Origin: Candidatus Limnocylindrales bacterium | GTDB lineage: Bacteria; Chloroflexota; Limnocylindria; Limnocylindrales; CSP1-4 | Assembly: GCA_031292335.1 (NCBI GenBank) | Contig: JARLHH010000142.1 | Coordinates: 1-20,547, forward strand | Reading direction: 5' to 3' | DNA length: 20,547 nt | Part shown: positions 17,335-20,547 of the stretch, one piece after another | Position numbering within the stretch: the stretch's first letter is position 1 | How the letters are laid out: each line of letters starts with the position of its first letter | Program-made: the position numbers and the translations under genes | The notes under the pieces: model-generated | The model's input: the letters and a program-made list of their open reading frames with translations, nothing else | The model's database searches: none | What the model was told of the DNA's origin: nothing

Positions 17335-17357
17335 CCTCGCCAAGGAGATCAGGAGAG

Positions 17358-18191
17358 ATGAACGCCCTGAAGGGCTGGATCGCCGGCCAGTTCACGACCC
17401 GCGTGATCGTGCTGATCCCAGTCGCGATCGCGATCAACATCGTGCTCGGGTATACGGTCCAGACGATCCTCAAGCTGCCGATCTACCTCGATTCGATCGG
17501 CACGATCCTGGTGGGCGTGCTCGCCGGTCCCCTTGCCGGGGCGCTGACCGGGATCCTCTCGAACCTGATCTGGCAGTACGCGCCGGTGATCGGGGGAGGC
17601 ACGATCGGTCCGTTCGCGATCACCGCCGGCGTGATCGGGCTGCTCGCCGGCGTGTGGGGCCAGCTGGCGGTCTACCGGTCGAGGCCCGCCTCCGGGACGC
17701 AGCTGATCGTGGCGGCGATCGCGGCGGGCGTGATCGCCATCGTCGTGGTCGTCCCGATCCTCAACAACCCCGCCTACACGGATCCGAACGTGGGTGGATA
17801 TCCCAGCTGGGTGTACACCGCGGCAGCCGTCATCGCGGTGATCGTCGCGGTCGTCGTGGCCGGCTTCATCTACGTCCGGCGCGACCTCGCCGGCCTGTGG
17901 GTCGCCGTGGCCGGCGTGCTGACCGGCATCGTCGCCGCGTTCGTGTCGGCGCCGATCTCCGCGATCGCCTTCGGCGGCGTCACGGGCGGCGGGACCGACC
18001 TGCTCGTCGCGGCCCTGCGGCAGGGCGGGTCGGACGTCATCCACGCGTCGCTCGGCCAGGGCCTGTTCAGCGACCCGATCGACAAGACGATCACGAGCTT
18101 CGTCGTGTTCATCATCCTCAGCGGGCTCTCGCCGAGACTCCTCGCCCGGTTCCCGCTGGGCGAGCGGCTCACCGGGAACCGTGCCGCCTGA
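17358..18191 (+). CDS. ECF transporter S component (substrate-binding membrane protein)
   Basis: The 277-aa protein is almost entirely hydrophobic, with about seven predicted spans (14-34, 43-72, 81-104, 115-134, 151-173, 178-205, 242-259). The segment PIYLDSIGTILVGVLAGPLA with GALTGILSNLIW is characteristic of a branch of ECF S components; it gives substrate specificity and docks on the EcfT-A-A' module encoded next. It is larger than the ~180-200 aa of well-studied S components. ATG 17358 is preceded by AAGGAG (17342-17347) and AGGAGA (17351-17356), the first at good spacing. Neighbouring nucleoside hydrolase suggests a nucleoside or nucleobase substrate (inference). The stop overlaps the T-component start by 11 bp. 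Confidence 0.85.
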   Translation: MNALKGWIAGQFTTRVIVLIPVAIAINIVLGYTVQTILKLPIYLDSIGTILVGVLAGPLAGALTGILSNLIWQYAPVIGGGTIGPFAITAGVIGLLAGVWGQLAVYRSRPASGTQLIVAAIAAGVIAIVVVVPILNNPAYTDPNVGGYPSWVYTAAAVIAVIVAVVVAGFIYVRRDLAGLWVAVAGVLTGIVAAFVSAPISAIAFGGVTGGGTDLLVAALRQGGSDVIHASLGQGLFSDPIDKTITSFVVFIILSGLSPRLLARFPLGERLTGNRAA

Positions 18192-19044
18192 CGACCCGTC
18201 CGGCTCGTCGATCGCCGATCCGGGGAGTACCGCCGCCCGCGTTGCCGTTAACGCCGTCGCCCGTCTCCCCGCCTACGTCCTCCGGGTTCCCAGCGGGCCG
18301 TACCGCTCGCTGAACCCGCTCACCAGGTTCGTCATCGCGATCGCGAGCGCCGCCGTCGCGTTCGGGGTGCGGGGCTGGACCGGCCCCCTGGCGGTGCTCG
18401 TCCTGACGGCGGCCCTCGCGCTGTATGCGGGGGTCGCGCGTTCGCTCCGCCGGTTCGTCCTCGCCACGATCCCGATCGTCGTTTCGATCCTGCTCGTCAA
18501 CTCGTTCCTCTACCCGGGCGCGACGGACGTGGTCCTCCGCGTCGGCCCGCTCGCGGCCACCGGCACGGGCGTGACCGTGGCGCTCCAGGCGACCCTGCGC
18601 GTCGTCGCGTTCGCGCTCAGCGTTGCCCTGTTCAGCCTGACGACGGCGACCGACGACTTCCTGGCCGACCTCGAGCGGCGTGGCGCGGGCCGGCGGCTGA
18701 CCTTCATCATCGGGTCCGCGATCGGCACGATCCCCGCCATGGCGTCCCGCGTGACGGAGATCGTCGAGGCGCAGCGAGCGCGCGGCCTCGACACCGAGGG
18801 ATCCGTTCGGCGCCGGATCCGCGGAATCGTGCCGCTGGCCGGCCCGATGGTGTTCGGCGTCCTCTCGGAGGTCGAGGAGCGGACGGTCGCGCTCGAGGCG
18901 CGGGCGTTCTCCGCCCCGGCCCGGCGCACGGTCATGCGGGTGCTGCCGGACGACGGCGTGCAGCGCGCGCTGCGCTGGCTGGTGGGTCTCGGCTCGCTCA
19001 TCCTCGTCGCCGCGTCGATCGCGGGCCGGTTCCCGCTGCCGTGA
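18181..19044 (+). CDS. ecfT: ECF transporter T component (EcfT)
   Basis: The 287-aa membrane protein belongs to the CbiQ/EcfT family, the scaffold linking the S component to the two ATPases. After a 40-residue hydrophilic start come hydrophobic spans (SLNPLTRFVIAIASAAVAFG onward, VLVLTAALALYAGV, LATIPIVVSILLVNSFLYPG). The two cytoplasmic coupling helices carry the family's Ala-Arg motifs: EAQRARGLDT and LEARAF, the second with Ala in place of the usual Gly. A last membrane helix ends the protein. Start GTG 18181 lies within the end of the S-component gene, an 11-bp overlap that indicates coupling. Confidence 0.88.
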   Translation: MPPDDPSGSSIADPGSTAARVAVNAVARLPAYVLRVPSGPYRSLNPLTRFVIAIASAAVAFGVRGWTGPLAVLVLTAALALYAGVARSLRRFVLATIPIVVSILLVNSFLYPGATDVVLRVGPLAATGTGVTVALQATLRVVAFALSVALFSLTTATDDFLADLERRGAGRRLTFIIGSAIGTIPAMASRVTEIVEAQRARGLDTEGSVRRRIRGIVPLAGPMVFGVLSEVEERTVALEARAFSAPARRTVMRVLPDDGVQRALRWLVGLGSLILVAASIAGRFPLP

Positions 19045-19054
19045 TGCCGCCGCC

Positions 19055-19882
19055 ATGACGCTGCGGCTGTCGGGCGTGACCTACCGCTATGCCGGCGCGC
19101 GTCGAAACGCGCTCGACGGTGTCGACCTGGAGCTGGCGCCGGGGAGCGTGATCGGTGTCGTCGGGCCGAACGAAGCGGGCAAGAGCACGCTCTGCCTCGT
19201 CGCGTCCGGGCTGGCGCCGGTCGTCGTCGCGGGCTCGCTCGGCGGGTCGGTCACGATCGACGGCCGCGAGACGGTCACGATGCGGCCGCACGAGCTGGCC
19301 CAGCGCTGCGGAATCCTTCTCCAGCGCCCGGAGGCCCAGCTCTCGGGAACGGCGGCGACGGTCTTCGAGGAGCTCGCGTTCGGCCCGCGGAACCTCGGAC
19401 TTCCGCTGCTGTCGGTGGTCGAGCGGGTCGAGGCGAGCCTGGCGACGCTCGACATCGCCGCCCTCGCCGACCGCGACCCGACCCGCCTCTCCGGCGGCCA
19501 GGCGCAGCTCGTGGCGCTCGCCGCGATCCTCGCCCTGCGCCCCGCCTACCTCATCCTGGACGAGCCGACGAGCCAGCTCGACCCGCAGGGGACGCGGCTG
19601 GTGGGAGATGCGCTCCGTCGCCTCGCCGCGGAGAATCGGAGCGCGATCCTCGTCGTGGAGCACAAGACGGCCCTCCTCGACCGGCTCGCCGACCGTGTCG
19701 TTCTCATCGACGAAGGCCGGATCGTCCGCGGTGGCCCGACCGTCGAGGTGCTCGACGACCCGGCGCTCGCCGGCCACGGCGTGGAACCGCCGCCCCGTGT
19801 GCGCGTCCAGGCGGCCCTTGCGGCGGCCGGTCTCGACGACATCGGCGTCACCGACCAGCTCCTGGCGGAGCTCGCCTCGTGA
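19055..19882 (+). CDS. ecfA1: ECF transporter ATPase subunit A1
   Basis: The 275-aa ABC ATPase energises uptake. Motifs: Walker A GPNEAGKST (37-45) with Glu40 where Gly is usual, Q-loop Gln90 in LLQRPEAQLSG, signature LSGGQ (145-149), Walker B YLILDE with Glu170, D-loop SQLD and switch His203 in VEHKT. FEELAFGPRNLG is typical of EcfA proteins. It starts 10 bp after ecfT and its stop overlaps the next gene as GTGA. Its consensus signature would face the normal Walker A of A2, while its altered Walker A would face the degenerate signature of A2. Confidence 0.92.
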   Translation: MTLRLSGVTYRYAGARRNALDGVDLELAPGSVIGVVGPNEAGKSTLCLVASGLAPVVVAGSLGGSVTIDGRETVTMRPHELAQRCGILLQRPEAQLSGTAATVFEELAFGPRNLGLPLLSVVERVEASLATLDIAALADRDPTRLSGGQAQLVALAAILALRPAYLILDEPTSQLDPQGTRLVGDALRRLAAENRSAILVVEHKTALLDRLADRVVLIDEGRIVRGGPTVEVLDDPALAGHGVEPPPRVRVQAALAAAGLDDIGVTDQLLAELAS

Positions 19883-20547
19883 TCGCGGTCGCAGTCGAGA
19901 GCGTCGCGTACACCTACCCCGGCGGGGTCCGGGCGCTCGACGGGATCGACCTCGTGGTCGCGCCGGGCGAGACGCTGGCGATCATCGGCCAGAACGGGAG
20001 CGGGAAGTCCACCCTCGTCCGCCAGCTCAACGGGCTGCTCCGGCCGAGCGAGGGACGCATCCTGCTCGACGGCTCCGAGGTCGGACGGCGCCACGTCGCC
20101 GAGCTGGCACGCCTCGTCGGCCTTGCCTTCCAGGACCCCGACCGCCAGATCTTCGCCGGCACCGCGCGTGCCGAGGTCGCCTTCGGGCCGCGGAACCTGG
20201 GGCTGCGGGGTTCCGAGCTGGACCGACGAGTCGCGGAGGCGCTTGACAGCGTCGGGCTTGCCGCCTTCGCCGGGGAGAACCCGTACGACCTGGGCTACTC
20301 GCGCAGGAAGCTCCTGGCCATCGCGTCCGTCCTGGCGATGAGCACGCCGATCGTCGTCCTCGACGAGCCGACCACGGGGCAGGATCTCCGGGGTGTCGCC
20401 CGGATTCGGTCGATCGTGGCGGCGCTGGCCGCGGGGGGCCGGACCGTGATCACGATCAGCCACGACATGCGCTTCGTCGCCGAGACGTTCGGCCGGGTCG
20501 TGGTCATGCGCGCGGGCCGCGTCGTCCTGGACGGCACGCCTGCCGAC
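19879..20547 (+). CDS. ecfA2: ECF transporter ATPase subunit A2 (3' end missing)
   Basis: The first 223 codons are in the window, with no stop. Motifs: Walker A GQNGSGKST (37-45), Q-loop Gln85 in AFQDPDRQIF, EVAFGPRNLG, Walker B VVLDE with Glu163, D-loop TGQD, switch His195 in TISHD. In place of LSGGQ the signature position reads LGYSRRK (138-144) followed by LLAIAS, so this subunit has a degenerate signature. GTG 19879 overlaps the A1 stop as GTGA. Most of the conserved domain is present; only the C-terminal tail is cut off by the window edge. Confidence 0.9.
   Translation, partial: MIAVAVESVAYTYPGGVRALDGIDLVVAPGETLAIIGQNGSGKSTLVRQLNGLLRPSEGRILLDGSEVGRRHVAELARLVGLAFQDPDRQIFAGTARAEVAFGPRNLGLRGSELDRRVAEALDSVGLAAFAGENPYDLGYSRRKLLAIASVLAMSTPIVVLDEPTTGQDLRGVARIRSIVAALAAGGRTVITISHDMRFVAETFGRVVVMRAGRVVLDGTPAD

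Overview
The window is very GC-rich DNA (about 70% by eye) with dense gene packing, many GTG starts, 4-bp stop/start overlaps and several promoters that look leaderless. Gene content (Thermus-type NADP isocitrate dehydrogenase, AfsR-like SARP regulator, split KdpD, complete ECF transporter cassette) suggests a high-GC Gram-positive-like bacterium. Chloroflexota (Limnocylindria/Ellin6529-like) is my first guess and Actinomycetota the alternative; no rRNA or tRNA is present to decide. I see no mobile elements, CRISPR arrays or RNA genes.

Layout. (1) 1-2188, minus strand: isocitrate dehydrogenase, then a three-helix membrane protein of unknown function, then the start of a zinc-ribbon (probably Nudix) protein cut by the window edge. 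(2) 2435-7072, plus strand: a 1033-aa SARP/AfsR-like regulator (winged helix, BTAD, NTPase, TPR), followed by two tandem paralogous lipoproteins. Each lipoprotein gene is preceded by the same set of helically phased TGCGATCG direct repeats, which look like SARP operators. (3) 7182-16106, plus strand: a complete potassium-uptake Kdp locus. A membrane histidine kinase and KdpE come first. After a 99-bp gap with an 11-bp-phased direct repeat comes a tightly overlapped operon: a 91-aa unknown protein, an orphan receiver-domain protein, a 29-aa membrane microprotein, kdpF, kdpA, kdpB, kdpC and a stand-alone KdpD N-terminal (KdpD-Usp) protein. KdpD is thus split exactly between its Usp and membrane domains, with the halves at opposite ends of the locus. 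(4) 16172-20547, plus strand: a nucleoside hydrolase followed by a full ECF transporter (S, T, A1, partial A2), consistent with nucleoside or nucleobase salvage. A short potentially structured leader lies between the hydrolase and the S component.

How the genes probably work together: the kinase plus the KdpD-Usp protein sense low K+ or turgor and control KdpE, which switches on KdpFABC. The three small genes at the head of the operon are the least explained part and the best candidates for something undescribed. The SARP probably controls its neighbouring lipoproteins. The hydrolase could release nucleobase or ribose inside the cell from material delivered by the ECF importer.
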